From an uncultured Elusimicrobia bacterium (GTDB lineage Bacteria; Elusimicrobiota; Elusimicrobia; Elusimicrobiales; Elusimicrobiaceae), in NCBI GenBank assembly GCA_947306425.1, contig CAMZGO010000002.1:62001-126000 (forward strand): 64,000 nucleotides of DNA, given 5' to 3'. How positions within the stretch are numbered: the first letter of the stretch is position 1; every line of letters starts with the position of its first letter. The translations under genes and the position numbers were made by a program. Shown here piece after piece: positions 25,118 through 34,517 of this stretch. Below the pieces are notes generated by a model. It saw only the letters and a list, made by a program, of their open reading frames with translations, was not told the origin of the DNA and ran no database searches.

Positions 25118-25123
25118 TATAAT
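25118..25123 (+). promoter_or_regulatory. -10 box of the Bor-like lipoprotein gene
   Basis: TATAAT about 60 nt ahead of ATG 25186. The purine-rich leader contains two Shine-Dalgarno-like blocks, GGAGGG at about 25131 and AGGAG at about 25171; only the second is near an ATG. Confidence 0.45.
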
Positions 25124-25185
25124 AAAAATAGGAGGGAAACCAAACCAAAAACAAAGAAAAAGACAAACTAGGAGTGAACTAACCC

Positions 25186-25524
25186 ATGAAAAAACAAAAA
25201 TTACTTACTTTATTTGCTATTTTATGTACTGGTATTTTGTGTTCTTGTACAAATTCAAAGTTTATTATAGATAGAAATGCAGACAACTATTCAAATGTCC
25301 AGACATATTCGGAAAGAGACCACTTTTTCTTATGGGGTATGGGTAGGAAACATAATCATGATTTTTCCAAAATTTGCCCAAACGGAAAAATTGTTAAGAT
25401 GGAAACAAATAATGATTGGATTGACGAAACCCTAGTATCCTTAACTATGGGCGTTTATTATACAAGAACATTTACAGCATATTGTGCAGTTGATCCGATT
25501 ACCGAAGATAAATCACAAAAATAA
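25186..25524 (+). CDS. Bor/Iss-like lipoprotein
   Basis: 112 residues. Signal peptide with lipobox ILCSC (about 17-21). The mature part has the Bor family layout: SERDHFFLWGMGRKHNHDFSKICPNG, then MGVYYTRTFTAYCA near the C-terminus with paired Cys. Lambda Bor is an outer-membrane lipoprotein expressed by lysogens and linked to serum survival; here it is chromosomal between Mla-type and DUF1648-like genes, so role is open. AGGAG precedes the ATG by about 10 nt. Confidence 0.75.
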   Translation: MKKQKLLTLFAILCTGILCSCTNSKFIIDRNADNYSNVQTYSERDHFFLWGMGRKHNHDFSKICPNGKIVKMETNNDWIDETLVSLTMGVYYTRTFTAYCAVDPITEDKSQK

Positions 25525-25559
25525 CTCAAACTAATATATGGTTATATTTATGTTTCGGC

Positions 25560-26129
25560 TTACACCAAAGTTTTACCGTCGGCTTTTGGTGCTTTGGGCG
25601 TTTTTAATGCTTTTATATCTGTCCAAAATTCAATGATAAGTACAATCTGCCAGAATAGGAAGATAATCGTCACTAAATCATCACACGTGCGGTTTTCAAT
25701 AATATCAAGAAGTGCAAAAATGTAGCATTGTTCCGTCGTCACAAAAAGCATTGCAGTTTCCCAGGCGAACATGGAAAATCTTTTATCCATAATCGGAATT
25801 AAATTATTATTTTCATCATAAATCATACGACGGACACGCTTTGTTTTATATGAAAAATATTTTATTATAAACACAAAAGCACAAATAAATATTTGTAATG
25901 CAAGATTAGCCCAAATCCATTTTTTCTCACAAATACTATTAGGTACACCGGAAAAGTCATAATCATATTTAACCGTATCCGGAATAGAATCCCAACATAC
26001 ATAAAAAACTACTATTTCTATGATAAGAACTGCAAAAGTTAAGATAATAGATAAATCAGTTCTAAACCTAATTCCTTTTGATGTTCTGCCTGATATAAGC
26101 ATTTTCATGAGTTGTATAAATGATGTCAT
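25560..26129 (-). CDS. DUF1648/SdpI-like membrane protein
   Basis: 189 residues with four membrane helices (about 25-45, 75-95, 120-140, 150-170). Between the first two, CWDSIPDTVKYDYDFSGVPN resembles the DUF1648 motif (P-x-x-I/V-x-x-H/D-F-x-x-x-G-x-P-x). No enzymatic motif. Possible toxin-immunity or sensor role as for SdpI is only a family analogy. Monocistronic and convergent with the Bor-like gene. The 167 bp upstream of it (26130-26296) hold nothing recognisable. Confidence 0.6.
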   Translation of the reverse strand: MTSFIQLMKMLISGRTSKGIRFRTDLSIILTFAVLIIEIVVFYVCWDSIPDTVKYDYDFSGVPNSICEKKWIWANLALQIFICAFVFIIKYFSYKTKRVRRMIYDENNNLIPIMDKRFSMFAWETAMLFVTTEQCYIFALLDIIENRTCDDLVTIIFLFWQIVLIIEFWTDIKALKTPKAPKADGKTLV

Positions 26130-26296
26130 ATTCGTCCCTATTCAATGGCACACACATAATATTTTATAAAAAATTACACAACAATCCAATGTTTATGTTT
26201 ATAACTTTTTGCCGATAACTTTTAAAGTAAATATATTCTTAATAAAAAACTTTGCATAACAAAAAAACTATTATTTCATTTAATAAAAGTTATCTT

Positions 26297-27118
26297 TTAC
26301 AAAAGCTGTTTTACTAAATAATCGGTAATTTTTTTATTGACAGCAGGTGTGTCTTGCGTAAAGTTATGGTCAAATCCGTGTAAAGTTTCCAGTAAAGCAT
26401 TTTCATAAATTCGGCTAAACTCTAGGCCATATTTATAGGGCACAAGTTGGTCATCTTTACTATGAACTACAAATACCGGCCCCGTGTAGAGTTTTGATAT
26501 TTCATAAATTTTCACATTGGGTGTTGTAGTTAAAAATGCACGACCTACTTTTAGGCCATTAGAAAGCGTAATATATTCCGGCACGTTTTTAGTATCATAC
26601 CTTACCCCAAACAAATCACCTTTAGCTGTATCTTTAGTCAGTTCCGGTGCAGGGGACATCAGTACTATCGTTTCAATTTTATCAGCGCCTAATTCACCTG
26701 ACGACATCGCCACCACCACAGCCCCCATAGAATGCCCCACCATAGAAACAGATTTAACACGAGGTAATTTTGTAACATAGGTATAAACGCGTCTAACATC
26801 TTCAATTTCATTTGGAATTGTCATATCCAAAAAGGAACCTTCGCTTTGTCCGTGTCCGTTAAAATCGAAAAGAAGGGTAGCAATACCATGCTCATTAAGT
26901 TGTGCGGCAAGGTTTGTAAGCAAATACATTTCTTTGCTTGCATTAAAGCCATGTGCAATAATAACAAGCGGATAAGTTTTTTTATGTTTCGGCGTTTGCA
27001 AAACGGCAGATAATCGGCCATGGTCACCTTGCAGGGTGAATTCCTGTTTAAGTTGTGCTTCGGCACACCCTGTAAATACAAGAACGAAGGCAAAAACAAC
27101 TAATAATTTCTTCACCAT
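26297..27118 (-). CDS. Exported alpha/beta hydrolase (esterase), lipoprotein
   Basis: 273 residues. Signal with lipobox FTGC (about 15-18), so probably envelope-anchored. The hydrolase fold has the oxyanion HGFNASKEMY, nucleophile elbow GHSMGAVV, the acid in KDDQLVP and the His in GFDHNF, giving a complete Ser-Asp-His triad. Similar to BD-FAE/acetylxylan esterase-like enzymes; substrate unknown. It starts 4 bp after the HAD lipoprotein stop, so the two are one transcript. Confidence 0.88.
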   Translation of the reverse strand: MVKKLLVVFAFVLVFTGCAEAQLKQEFTLQGDHGRLSAVLQTPKHKKTYPLVIIAHGFNASKEMYLLTNLAAQLNEHGIATLLFDFNGHGQSEGSFLDMTIPNEIEDVRRVYTYVTKLPRVKSVSMVGHSMGAVVVAMSSGELGADKIETIVLMSPAPELTKDTAKGDLFGVRYDTKNVPEYITLSNGLKVGRAFLTTTPNVKIYEISKLYTGPVFVVHSKDDQLVPYKYGLEFSRIYENALLETLHGFDHNFTQDTPAVNKKITDYLVKQLL

Positions 27119-27121
27119 TAT

Positions 27122-28135
27122 TTACCGCCGTCTGATACCTTCGCCGTAAATTGTTTTCCAATCATCACGCATGGAAATACAAATCCAACCATATTTTTTG
27201 CAACCCTCATGCATTTTTTGAGCCTTTTGCATATTGCCGTACTCGCGCTTCAAGTCATCACACTCAAGCATAAATCCTAGTGCTTTGTATTTATTGTTGT
27301 AAATAGTATAGTTAACCATGCTAGCATCACTAAACGTATTGCCAAACGCTAGTACGGGTTGCAAACCTATTTCTCGTTCAATGAGTGACACTTTATTCAT
27401 TTGTAGGTTTTTGACAAGATTCTTTCCCCCTAGCACGAGATTATCATCCTTTTCAAAAATATATACAAGTCCGTCCTTATCCCCTTGTCCGCTTGCTATA
27501 ATCGTACTATCGGATCCGAGTATTTGATGATTGGGAATATAAGGCATATTTGCTTCAATAAGCGGACGGACGGTTAAGCGGTCTGTGCCACTGCAAATAT
27601 AAACCGTAAATTTATTTTTGACCAGATACTCCACTACTTCCAACATAGGTTTATAGAAGATATTCCCCCTTTTCATCCCCTCAAAGCCGGGTTGGTCTTT
27701 CTGCATAAACGCACGAACAAAATTATAAAATTCTTGTACAGAAAGCCCTTGGTACGCTTCGGAAACCATTTTCTCACGATTGTTACTCAGTGACGGGAAA
27801 ATACCTTTTTCACGCGAGTTTTTGGCTGCTGTCAGTTGTTCTTCGGTAGGTTTGTAATTAGGGTCATCCAATACGCGGTGTTCAAATAATGCCCAATCAA
27901 AATATGTCGGGTCCGTTTCCAATATGAGTGTTCCATCTAAATCAAACACGGCAATGCGGTTTTTCACAGGAATAAAATCGGGCGATTTTTTATCCGTCAC
28001 CGCCTTTATATAATTTACAAGTGCCTGTTTAGCGGGGGCAGCATTATTCCAAAGTGAAAGATAATCTTTTTTTAATTGGTGTGTACACCCCATTAGTAAA
28101 ATAACTGCAAATAGAAATAAATTAATTCTTCTCAT
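27122..28135 (-). CDS. HAD-superfamily phosphatase lipoprotein
   Basis: 337 residues from the ATG at 28135. An upstream ATG (28207) would place 24 extra residues before a clear lipoprotein signal (LFLFAVILLMGC), so I reject it. HAD motif I is VFDLDGTLILETDP, motif II YICSGTDR, and motif IV NTFSDASM. Expected to be an envelope-exposed phosphomonoesterase with Asp nucleophile. Downstream of preA and upstream of the esterase in one leftward run. Confidence 0.85.
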   Translation of the reverse strand: MRRINLFLFAVILLMGCTHQLKKDYLSLWNNAAPAKQALVNYIKAVTDKKSPDFIPVKNRIAVFDLDGTLILETDPTYFDWALFEHRVLDDPNYKPTEEQLTAAKNSREKGIFPSLSNNREKMVSEAYQGLSVQEFYNFVRAFMQKDQPGFEGMKRGNIFYKPMLEVVEYLVKNKFTVYICSGTDRLTVRPLIEANMPYIPNHQILGSDSTIIASGQGDKDGLVYIFEKDDNLVLGGKNLVKNLQMNKVSLIEREIGLQPVLAFGNTFSDASMVNYTIYNNKYKALGFMLECDDLKREYGNMQKAQKMHEGCKKYGWICISMRDDWKTIYGEGIRRR

Positions 28136-28154
28136 TATTATTTTCTCTAGTATA

Positions 28155-29336
28155 TTATTGACGGGGTGTAATTGCCCCTGCCGGACAGACAAAACGGCAT
28201 AATCCACATCCCACGCAACGTTCTTTATCTACCACTATATTGCCGTCATTTAATTGCAGTGCTTGATGCTCTGACTCCATACAAATTGTAACGCATTTTC
28301 CGCAACGACCGCATTTTTCGTGATTTATTTGAGGATAGGCAAGCGTGGTTTTTTGCAAATCTTTATGTGCAGTAAGAACTTCTATTGCTTTATTTTTAAG
28401 GGCACTAATATTAGCAAAACTCTTTTCTTCCAAATAATTTTGTAAACCTTTTAACATCGGGCCGATAATTTTATAGCCGTTAAGCATAACTTCCGTACAT
28501 ATTTGAACGGCATCAGAACCGACGGCAATATATTGTACTGCATCTTCCCAAGTAGAAATGCCGCCTTGCCCTAAAATCGGTAAAGAACTTGCCTGACGAA
28601 TTTGTGCCACACATCTAAGCCCAATAGGACGCACCATCGTACCAGAACAACCGCCAAATGTCGTTTTGCCGTTAACATCAAGTATTGGGCGTAAAGTTTT
28701 TAAATCAAGCCCCATAAAACCTTGCACTGTATTAATGGCGGCAAGTCCGTCTGCTTTAGCATTTTCAACGGCAAGGGCAATTTCGGTAATATCTGAAACA
28801 TTAGGCGAAAGTTTAACAAAAACAGGTTTTTGGGCGACTTCTTTTACCCATTTGGTAATGGTAGCAGAAATTTCTCTATCAGTACCTATAGCCATACCGA
28901 TACCCTTTTCCGGCATACCATGCGGGCAGGAAAAGTTTAACTCAAAAGCATCAGCCGGAGTATTATTTAAAGTTTTTACAATATCTTGCCATGCTGTTTT
29001 ATTTACAGGAGCCATAATACTAGCAATAATAACTTTAGTTGGATGTTTTTGTTTTAAAAATTTAATTCCATCGCACCAATATTTAATTGTCTTATGGCTT
29101 AAAAGTTCAATATTTTGAAGACCAATGATATTTCTTTTATCTTTTAAAACAGCATAACGAGGGCTTGCTTCGTTCATTTCTAAATCATCGGGCGTAATAG
29201 TTTTAAGAACAGCACCGCCCCAGCCCATCTCAAAAGCCATATCAATACTTTCTATCAATGCTGTCGGTGGGGCAGAAGCAAGTAAGAAAGGATTTTCAAA
29301 ATTTATTCCTAAAATTTTAGTTTTCAAAGTTGCCAT
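28155..29336 (-). CDS. preA: Dihydropyrimidine dehydrogenase catalytic subunit-like protein
   Basis: 393 residues. An FMN TIM barrel similar to dihydroorotate dehydrogenase (AFELNFSCPHGMPEKGIGMA, INTVQGFMGLDL, GQGGISTWEDAVQYI) is followed by two 4Fe-4S motifs (CGRCGKCVTIC, CVGCGLCRFVC). This matches PreA, which reduces uracil/thymine together with the NADH subunit PreT. No preT lies nearby, so the electron donor is unknown. GGCGG-type flavin contacts look intact. A membrane-facing gene run follows (HAD, esterase). Confidence 0.9.
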   Translation of the reverse strand: MATLKTKILGINFENPFLLASAPPTALIESIDMAFEMGWGGAVLKTITPDDLEMNEASPRYAVLKDKRNIIGLQNIELLSHKTIKYWCDGIKFLKQKHPTKVIIASIMAPVNKTAWQDIVKTLNNTPADAFELNFSCPHGMPEKGIGMAIGTDREISATITKWVKEVAQKPVFVKLSPNVSDITEIALAVENAKADGLAAINTVQGFMGLDLKTLRPILDVNGKTTFGGCSGTMVRPIGLRCVAQIRQASSLPILGQGGISTWEDAVQYIAVGSDAVQICTEVMLNGYKIIGPMLKGLQNYLEEKSFANISALKNKAIEVLTAHKDLQKTTLAYPQINHEKCGRCGKCVTICMESEHQALQLNDGNIVVDKERCVGCGLCRFVCPAGAITPRQ

Positions 29337-29345
29337 AAAAAATTT

Positions 29346-30026
29346 TTATTCCACATCAAAATTAAAATAAGTATCTTTATAAGGTTCATCTTTTAAGGTA
29401 AAATGCCACCACTCGGAATCAAGGCCTTTAAAACCGGCTTTTACCATAGCATCACGCAAGATTTTTCGGTTCTTTTTTTGCTTTTTTGTTAATTTTTTAT
29501 AATCGGGGTGTGATATTTCGCTAAACAAATCAAAAGTGCCGCCCATATCAACAAAAGAACCGTCTTGTTTAATAATGGTTAAATCTATTGTACTACCGCG
29601 TGTATGGCCTGATTTCGGCATTATATAATCGCCGGCAATTAAATCTGATTTTTCTAAATCGGGGTAAAAACTTTTATTGCCTGGATTGATTGGGTCATTT
29701 ATCCATTCAACAAAATGGTCAACGGCTTTTTGCGGGCGATAAGTATCCCATACCAAAATTCTATAACCCTGCTTACGTAAATCTTCTGCGGCAACGGCAA
29801 GGGCTTTAAGGGATTCTTTTGTCATATAAGCAACAGGTGCTTTATATCCTCTTATTTTGGCACCGGTAAAATTATAAGGCGAATAATAGCGCATATCAAA
29901 CACGGCATCGTCAATAACATTATAAACTTTATCAAAACCGGTTTTATCATAAGATATCTTATCCTCAGCAGCACCGTAAGATAATAAAGTAAAACAAAAA
30001 ACAAACATCAATATAAACTTTTTCAT
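29346..30026 (-). CDS. Exported D-Ala-D-Ala dipeptidase, VanX/DdpX-like (M15D)
   Basis: 226 residues with an N-terminal signal peptide (MKKFILMFVFCFTLLSYGAA). Zinc and catalytic motifs of family M15D are present: SGHTRGSTIDLTI (His, Asp), DMGGTFD, and the C-terminal EWWHF (Glu base, His). It cleaves D-alanyl-D-alanine, here probably in the periplasm for murein peptide turnover rather than vancomycin resistance, since no vanH/A partner is present. AGGAG before ATG. Confidence 0.9.
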   Translation of the reverse strand: MKKFILMFVFCFTLLSYGAAEDKISYDKTGFDKVYNVIDDAVFDMRYYSPYNFTGAKIRGYKAPVAYMTKESLKALAVAAEDLRKQGYRILVWDTYRPQKAVDHFVEWINDPINPGNKSFYPDLEKSDLIAGDYIMPKSGHTRGSTIDLTIIKQDGSFVDMGGTFDLFSEISHPDYKKLTKKQKKNRKILRDAMVKAGFKGLDSEWWHFTLKDEPYKDTYFNFDVE

Positions 30027-30133
30027 AATTTTTCTCCTATTGTTAAAAACATTACTGCTTCTATTTTACTATATTATGAGAGACAAGATATTGTTTAAAT
30101 TAAGTACTTTTGGCAGAATAAAATATTTAAGTC

Positions 30134-30949
30134 TTAATCTATTTTACATCTCGTAATTGTTAAATTAGGAATATATTTTTTTACATAAGTTTCAAGTGCT
30201 TTTGGATTACCAAAACCTTTTTTTTCATGAAATTCAGCACTAAGATATGATATTTTTTTCAAGTTATCTATTTTTGTATTTTTTAATATTTCATATTCTG
30301 ACAATTCACAATCCATTTTTAAAAGTTTTATATGATTTTGCTCATTTGCTGCTAATACAGTTTCTATTATATTATCTAGAGTGGTACTTTGAACTATATC
30401 TTTGCAATTAAGATCTACTTTATCTTTTTGAAAGTCCACTGTAAAACTGCCACTATTTAAAACGTCAACTGTTTTCATAACTATATTTCTACCATCTTTT
30501 GTTACAGCCATATTGAAAGGATTAATTATTCCCTCAGGAATTTGATTAGCTTTAATATTCTTAATGAAAGATTCATAATTTACTTTAAAAGGTTCAAATG
30601 AGTATATTTTTAAAAAAGGATATTTTTTGGCAAGATAAATAGAGACTATACCGATATTAGCACCAATATCTATGACAATATCATTTTTTTTGAAATCAAT
30701 TTTTGAAAGACCATAACAGTCTTTCTCCATTTCCTCAACAATCCACATATAAGCTCTAGAAAAAATAATATCATAAAAATAAAATCGCTGACTATTAATG
30801 AGAACTCTGTGCTTTATCTTCTTAAGAAATTGAGCAAAAAATCTCTTTATACTTTCCTCTATTTTAATAATATTTTTAATAATTTTTTCTTTTTTTGAAC
30901 CTTCTTCCACAGAAACTCTTAATTTTAAAAAACCTATTTTATAAGACAT
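30134..30949 (-). CDS. FkbM family methyltransferase
   Basis: 271 residues. SAM motif I is VIDIGANIGIVSIYLAKKYP (about 92-111), and SFEPFKVNYESFIKNIKAN is the post-I region typical of FkbM; IKLLKMDCELSEYEIL is the conserved acidic block. Such enzymes O-methylate sugars or natural products, often surface glycans. Strongly AT-rich and monocistronic, with AGGAG upstream, possibly transferred. Acceptor unknown. Confidence 0.88.
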   Translation of the reverse strand: MSYKIGFLKLRVSVEEGSKKEKIIKNIIKIEESIKRFFAQFLKKIKHRVLINSQRFYFYDIIFSRAYMWIVEEMEKDCYGLSKIDFKKNDIVIDIGANIGIVSIYLAKKYPFLKIYSFEPFKVNYESFIKNIKANQIPEGIINPFNMAVTKDGRNIVMKTVDVLNSGSFTVDFQKDKVDLNCKDIVQSTTLDNIIETVLAANEQNHIKLLKMDCELSEYEILKNTKIDNLKKISYLSAEFHEKKGFGNPKALETYVKKYIPNLTITRCKID

Positions 30950-31082
30950 AAATATCTCCTATGTCATTGCGTTCTTTTAAATATTGTAACATTTCTAACA
31001 CTACTATTCATGCTATGTAGAGGATATAAATGTGGAATACATTTAACTATTATTAGTTATTGTTATAAAAACAAAAACATAA

Positions 31083-32534
31083 TCATTTGTTTTTTTTCAT
31101 CTTCGCTATAAAATAAGTGGAAAGTAGCGCAGTTAAAACAAAACCTAAAGGCCAGGCAATATAAGAAGGTAAATGTAAACATTCCGGCGCAATTAAAAAA
31201 TATGTACTGCTAACTGCCGTCATAAAAATTGCAGGTGCTAAAGTAATAAAATAATTTTGCTTTTTCCCGTACAAATAAACTGTTGCGGCCCACAAAACTA
31301 TCATAGCCAAAGTTTGGTTTGACCAACTAAAATAGCGCCATATAATATCATACGGCAACTGGCTGACAATTATACCGGTAAACAAAAGGGGCAAGCTTAA
31401 GCGCAGACGTTTAAGAAAAGGTTTTTGGTCTACTTTAAACCAATCGGCAAGTACTAATCTTGAGGCGCGGAAAGCCGTATCTCCCGAAGTAATAGGGCAA
31501 ACAATTACGCCAATCATTACAAATAAAAGCCCAAAAGATATACCGCCCAACTTCAGCGGCCCGATAGTTTTTAAACAAATATCATATACTACACCGGCTT
31601 GGCCGCTATGCGTAAGCATTTCTTGTAAACCTGTCATAAGGCCACCGGTACGTTCATAAATAGCGCAACCGGCTGCTGCCCAAATAAGCGCAATAATACC
31701 TTCCATAACCATAGCACCGTAAAATACTTGACGGGATTGGTATTCACTGGTTATACAACGCGACATAATCGGCGATTGCGTTGCATGAAAACCCGATATT
31801 GCACCGCATGCTACCGTTACGAACATAAGAGGCCAAATCGGCAAATGCGCAGGGTGAAAATTATGAAGATTAATTTCTGGTATGCTATATCCTTCTGCCC
31901 ACATTCCGCCTGTTACCCCTAAAGCCATAAGCAGTAAACAAATACCGAATATAGGGTAAACACGCCCGATAATTTTATCAACAGGCAAAAAAGTTGCCAA
32001 GAAATAATATAGGAAAATCAGCGTAAGCCAAAAATAAGTATTTGTTAAAAAACTGCCTTCCGCAACATGGCCTTTAAATAAAAATACGAGCAAATTGGCT
32101 GGCCCTACTGCAAAAACAGTTCCTACCATTATAAGCAAAACAACGCTAAAAATACGCATACAAATTTTAACGCGCGGGCCCAAATAAATACCGGTAATTT
32201 CCGCAATTGATTGACCGTCATTTCTAAGTGATAAAAATCCGCAAGCAAAATCATGCACGGCACCGGCAAAAATTGTTCCTAAAGTAATCCACAAAAATAC
32301 ACTTGGCCCCCACAATGCCCCTGCAATCGCACCAAACACAGGCCCAAGCCCTGCAATATTTAAAAGCTGCACAAGTACCATACGCCAAAGAGGCATCGGA
32401 ACATAATCTACACCGTTGGAAAAACGTATTGCCGGCGTTTTTGCATCGGTAGGACCAAAAACATGCTCTACATATTTTGCATAAGTAAAAAAGGAGAGGA
32501 TAAGCAACCCTAAACAAACAAAAAAACTAATCAT
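31083..32534 (-). CDS. cstA: Carbon starvation protein A / peptide-pyruvate transporter
   Basis: 483 residues with about 13 membrane helices. Family blocks are GPVFGAIAGALWGPSVFLWI, HDFACGFLSLRNDGQSI and SGFHATQSPIMSRC. It lacks the long C-terminal extension of E. coli CstA (701 residues), as in the short clade of many anaerobes. Members import peptides or pyruvate. No nearby LytTR-type regulator. The nitroreductase gene lies 40 bp upstream and may share the transcript. Confidence 0.9.
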   Translation of the reverse strand: MISFFVCLGLLILSFFTYAKYVEHVFGPTDAKTPAIRFSNGVDYVPMPLWRMVLVQLLNIAGLGPVFGAIAGALWGPSVFLWITLGTIFAGAVHDFACGFLSLRNDGQSIAEITGIYLGPRVKICMRIFSVVLLIMVGTVFAVGPANLLVFLFKGHVAEGSFLTNTYFWLTLIFLYYFLATFLPVDKIIGRVYPIFGICLLLMALGVTGGMWAEGYSIPEINLHNFHPAHLPIWPLMFVTVACGAISGFHATQSPIMSRCITSEYQSRQVFYGAMVMEGIIALIWAAAGCAIYERTGGLMTGLQEMLTHSGQAGVVYDICLKTIGPLKLGGISFGLLFVMIGVIVCPITSGDTAFRASRLVLADWFKVDQKPFLKRLRLSLPLLFTGIIVSQLPYDIIWRYFSWSNQTLAMIVLWAATVYLYGKKQNYFITLAPAIFMTAVSSTYFLIAPECLHLPSYIAWPLGFVLTALLSTYFIAKMKKNK

Positions 32535-32574
32535 AAATAGCTCTTAATTTATTTTACAAAATTATGAAATATTT

Positions 32575-33192
32575 TTACCATTTGCCAAAATGTATTTTTT
32601 CATCAGCAGAATATTTGTATTGATCCATATCAGGAGCATTGTCATCGGGGTATCCTATACCGATATAAACGGGCATTATATAATCATCCGGCACGCCTAA
32701 TTCTTTACAAACATTTTTACCTTCTTTACCTATAGGAACACTTATGGAATAACCTAAACCCTCAGCAGTAGTAGCCAAAAGCATATTTTCTATCACGCAC
32801 CAAATACTTGCAAAAGCATTTAACTGATCTACCGATTCGGCCTTAAGGGAATTCCCTTTAAACAGAGGAATGATAATGTAAGATGCATTAAATAACATAT
32901 CATACTGCCGCGGAACCGCATATTTATACATTTTTTGTTCAATAGTTTTATCGGGCCAAGAGTCAAAAGAATTTTCTTTTTTAAATTGTTCCACACCTTC
33001 TTTGATGAATTTTAGGGCTTTTGTTTTCTCTTCGGAAGTATGCAATACAATGAATTCCCATTCGCGCATATGGTTATGCGTAGGTGCTTTTAAGCCTGCA
33101 TCAACAATGCGTTTTATTGTTTTTATATCTACATCTTTATTTTGCCAATCGCGGGTAGTTTTCCTTTTCCTAATAGCCTCATATAATTCCAT
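32575..33192 (-). CDS. Nitroreductase family protein
   Basis: 205 residues. RKRKTTRDWQNKDVD at the N-terminus is the FMN-binding start, followed by DAGLKAPTHNHMREWEFIVL. Second nitroreductase of the window, from a different subfamily than that at 16499. NAD(P)H/FMN oxidoreductase of unknown substrate. AGGAGAT before the ATG and 13 bp after the RsmF-like gene stop, so it is in the same transcript. Confidence 0.88.
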   Translation of the reverse strand: MELYEAIRKRKTTRDWQNKDVDIKTIKRIVDAGLKAPTHNHMREWEFIVLHTSEEKTKALKFIKEGVEQFKKENSFDSWPDKTIEQKMYKYAVPRQYDMLFNASYIIIPLFKGNSLKAESVDQLNAFASIWCVIENMLLATTAEGLGYSISVPIGKEGKNVCKELGVPDDYIMPVYIGIGYPDDNAPDMDQYKYSADEKIHFGKW

Positions 33193-33205
33193 AGATAATA
33201 TCTCC

Positions 33206-34453
33206 TTAAAAATTTTGCCTTATAGCCCAATTTTTAGGGTATAAATTATTTGCACGGTCCCCTAAATTTTTCATAAATCCAAGAGGATGATTTTGATAAG
33301 TAACAATAACAAAACCTTTTGGCGCACCAGCCGGCAAAGTAAAACTTTCGCGGTGTAAATAACGTTGTGCTTGCTCTAATGTAAGTTCAACACGCGGATA
33401 TGCGTCTTTTGTTAAGTTTAAAGAAAGTGCCTGCGCGGCAGTAGGGATGTTTTCTTTTCCTTTCTGTTCTTCAACAGGGATACCATCAGATAAAAGATGT
33501 ATTAGTTTATTTGACTTCGCTTTACGGCGCACATAATCAAGTGAAATTGCCGGGCCGGAATATTCCCCTTTTTTGCGTAATATTGCCATAAAAAGCCCTT
33601 CGCTCTGCGTAATACCTGGAATAAAACGATACACGGGGCAAGACCACCCTCCCAATAAAGAACCAACAATTTTCCACTCAGGTTTTATCGGAACAGGTAA
33701 AATTTCAGCCCCAAGTTCCTCAACGATAAAACGAACATTTTCTTCATTCTCATGAGTATTAAAAGTACAAGTGCTATAAATTAAAAGACCGCCTTCCCTT
33801 AAACATGGCCATATATCTTGCAGAATTTTACGTTGGCGCTTACAACAATAATTAACATTTTGCGAACTCCACTCTTTTATTGCATCTTTATCTTTGCGAA
33901 ATAACCCTTCGCCGGAGCAGGGTACATCAGTTAAAATAATATCAAAAATCCAATTCGTTTTATTATAATCATACGGTAAATTATGTGTAACAAGCACATC
34001 AGGGTGGCCTTGTTTTAATATGTTTTCAAGTAAAATATTGGCACGGCGGCGGTCCGGTTCATTACTAACAAGCATAGAACCTTGTGGTAAAGCCGCGCGC
34101 ATTAAAGTTGATTTTCCGCCCGGTGCGGCACACAAATCCAAAGCCAAAACCGGCATCTTAACATAATACCGCAATACATAGTCTAAGAAAAGGGAGGAAG
34201 CCTCTTGCACATAATAAACACCGGCATGGAAAAGAGGATCTAAGGTAAAATTAGGCCGTTCATTTAACCAATAGGCCTGCCGGCACCAGGGAACAACCTC
34301 TGCATCAGGAAAAATATTTTCCTGATTATATTTCCAAGGATTAAAACGAATACTTGTTACAGGCATTTGGTTAAGCGCCTGCAAAAAAAGCTGCCAACGC
34401 TCAACACCGAACAAAGCAGATGTATATTCAATAAAATCTTGAGGCAATTGCAT
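33206..34453 (-). CDS. rRNA cytosine-C5 methyltransferase (RsmF/NOL1-NOP2-Sun type)
   Basis: 415 residues. SAM motif ALDLCAAPGGKSTLM, motif IV DVPCSGEGLF (release Cys) and YSTCTFNTHENEENV (catalytic Cys in TCT) are all present. A C-terminal region (about 290-415) resembles the PUA/RsmF-specific extension (LPAGAPKGFVIVTYQNHPLGF). Acts on 16S rRNA; the exact nucleotide is not deducible. AAGGT precedes the ATG. Confidence 0.9.
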   Translation of the reverse strand: MQLPQDFIEYTSALFGVERWQLFLQALNQMPVTSIRFNPWKYNQENIFPDAEVVPWCRQAYWLNERPNFTLDPLFHAGVYYVQEASSLFLDYVLRYYVKMPVLALDLCAAPGGKSTLMRAALPQGSMLVSNEPDRRRANILLENILKQGHPDVLVTHNLPYDYNKTNWIFDIILTDVPCSGEGLFRKDKDAIKEWSSQNVNYCCKRQRKILQDIWPCLREGGLLIYSTCTFNTHENEENVRFIVEELGAEILPVPIKPEWKIVGSLLGGWSCPVYRFIPGITQSEGLFMAILRKKGEYSGPAISLDYVRRKAKSNKLIHLLSDGIPVEEQKGKENIPTAAQALSLNLTKDAYPRVELTLEQAQRYLHRESFTLPAGAPKGFVIVTYQNHPLGFMKNLGDRANNLYPKNWAIRQNF

Positions 34454-34505
34454 AATTTTTACCTTAAAGTTATTTTACTATTTTATTAAATAAAAGTTTA
34501 TTTTG

Positions 34506-34511
34506 TATAAT
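34506..34511 (+). promoter_or_regulatory. -10 box, predicted leaderless start of hydrolase
   Basis: TATAAT, then TTAATT, then ATG 34518. It shows that the upstream in-frame TTG at 34503 is not the start. Confidence 0.55.
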
Positions 34512-34517
34512 TTAATT

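Noticed and set aside
28136-28207. Longer start of the HAD lipoprotein
   Set aside because: It would put 24 residues ahead of a clear lipoprotein signal and overlap the preA end.
29346-30026. Vancomycin-resistance cluster from the VanX-like gene
   Set aside because: No VanH, VanA/B or VanRS homologs nearby; a signal peptide points to periplasmic murein metabolism.
34503-34517. Upstream TTG start for the hydrolase
   Set aside because: It overlaps the TATAAT box; ATG 34518 fits the recurrent 6-nt promoter spacing.
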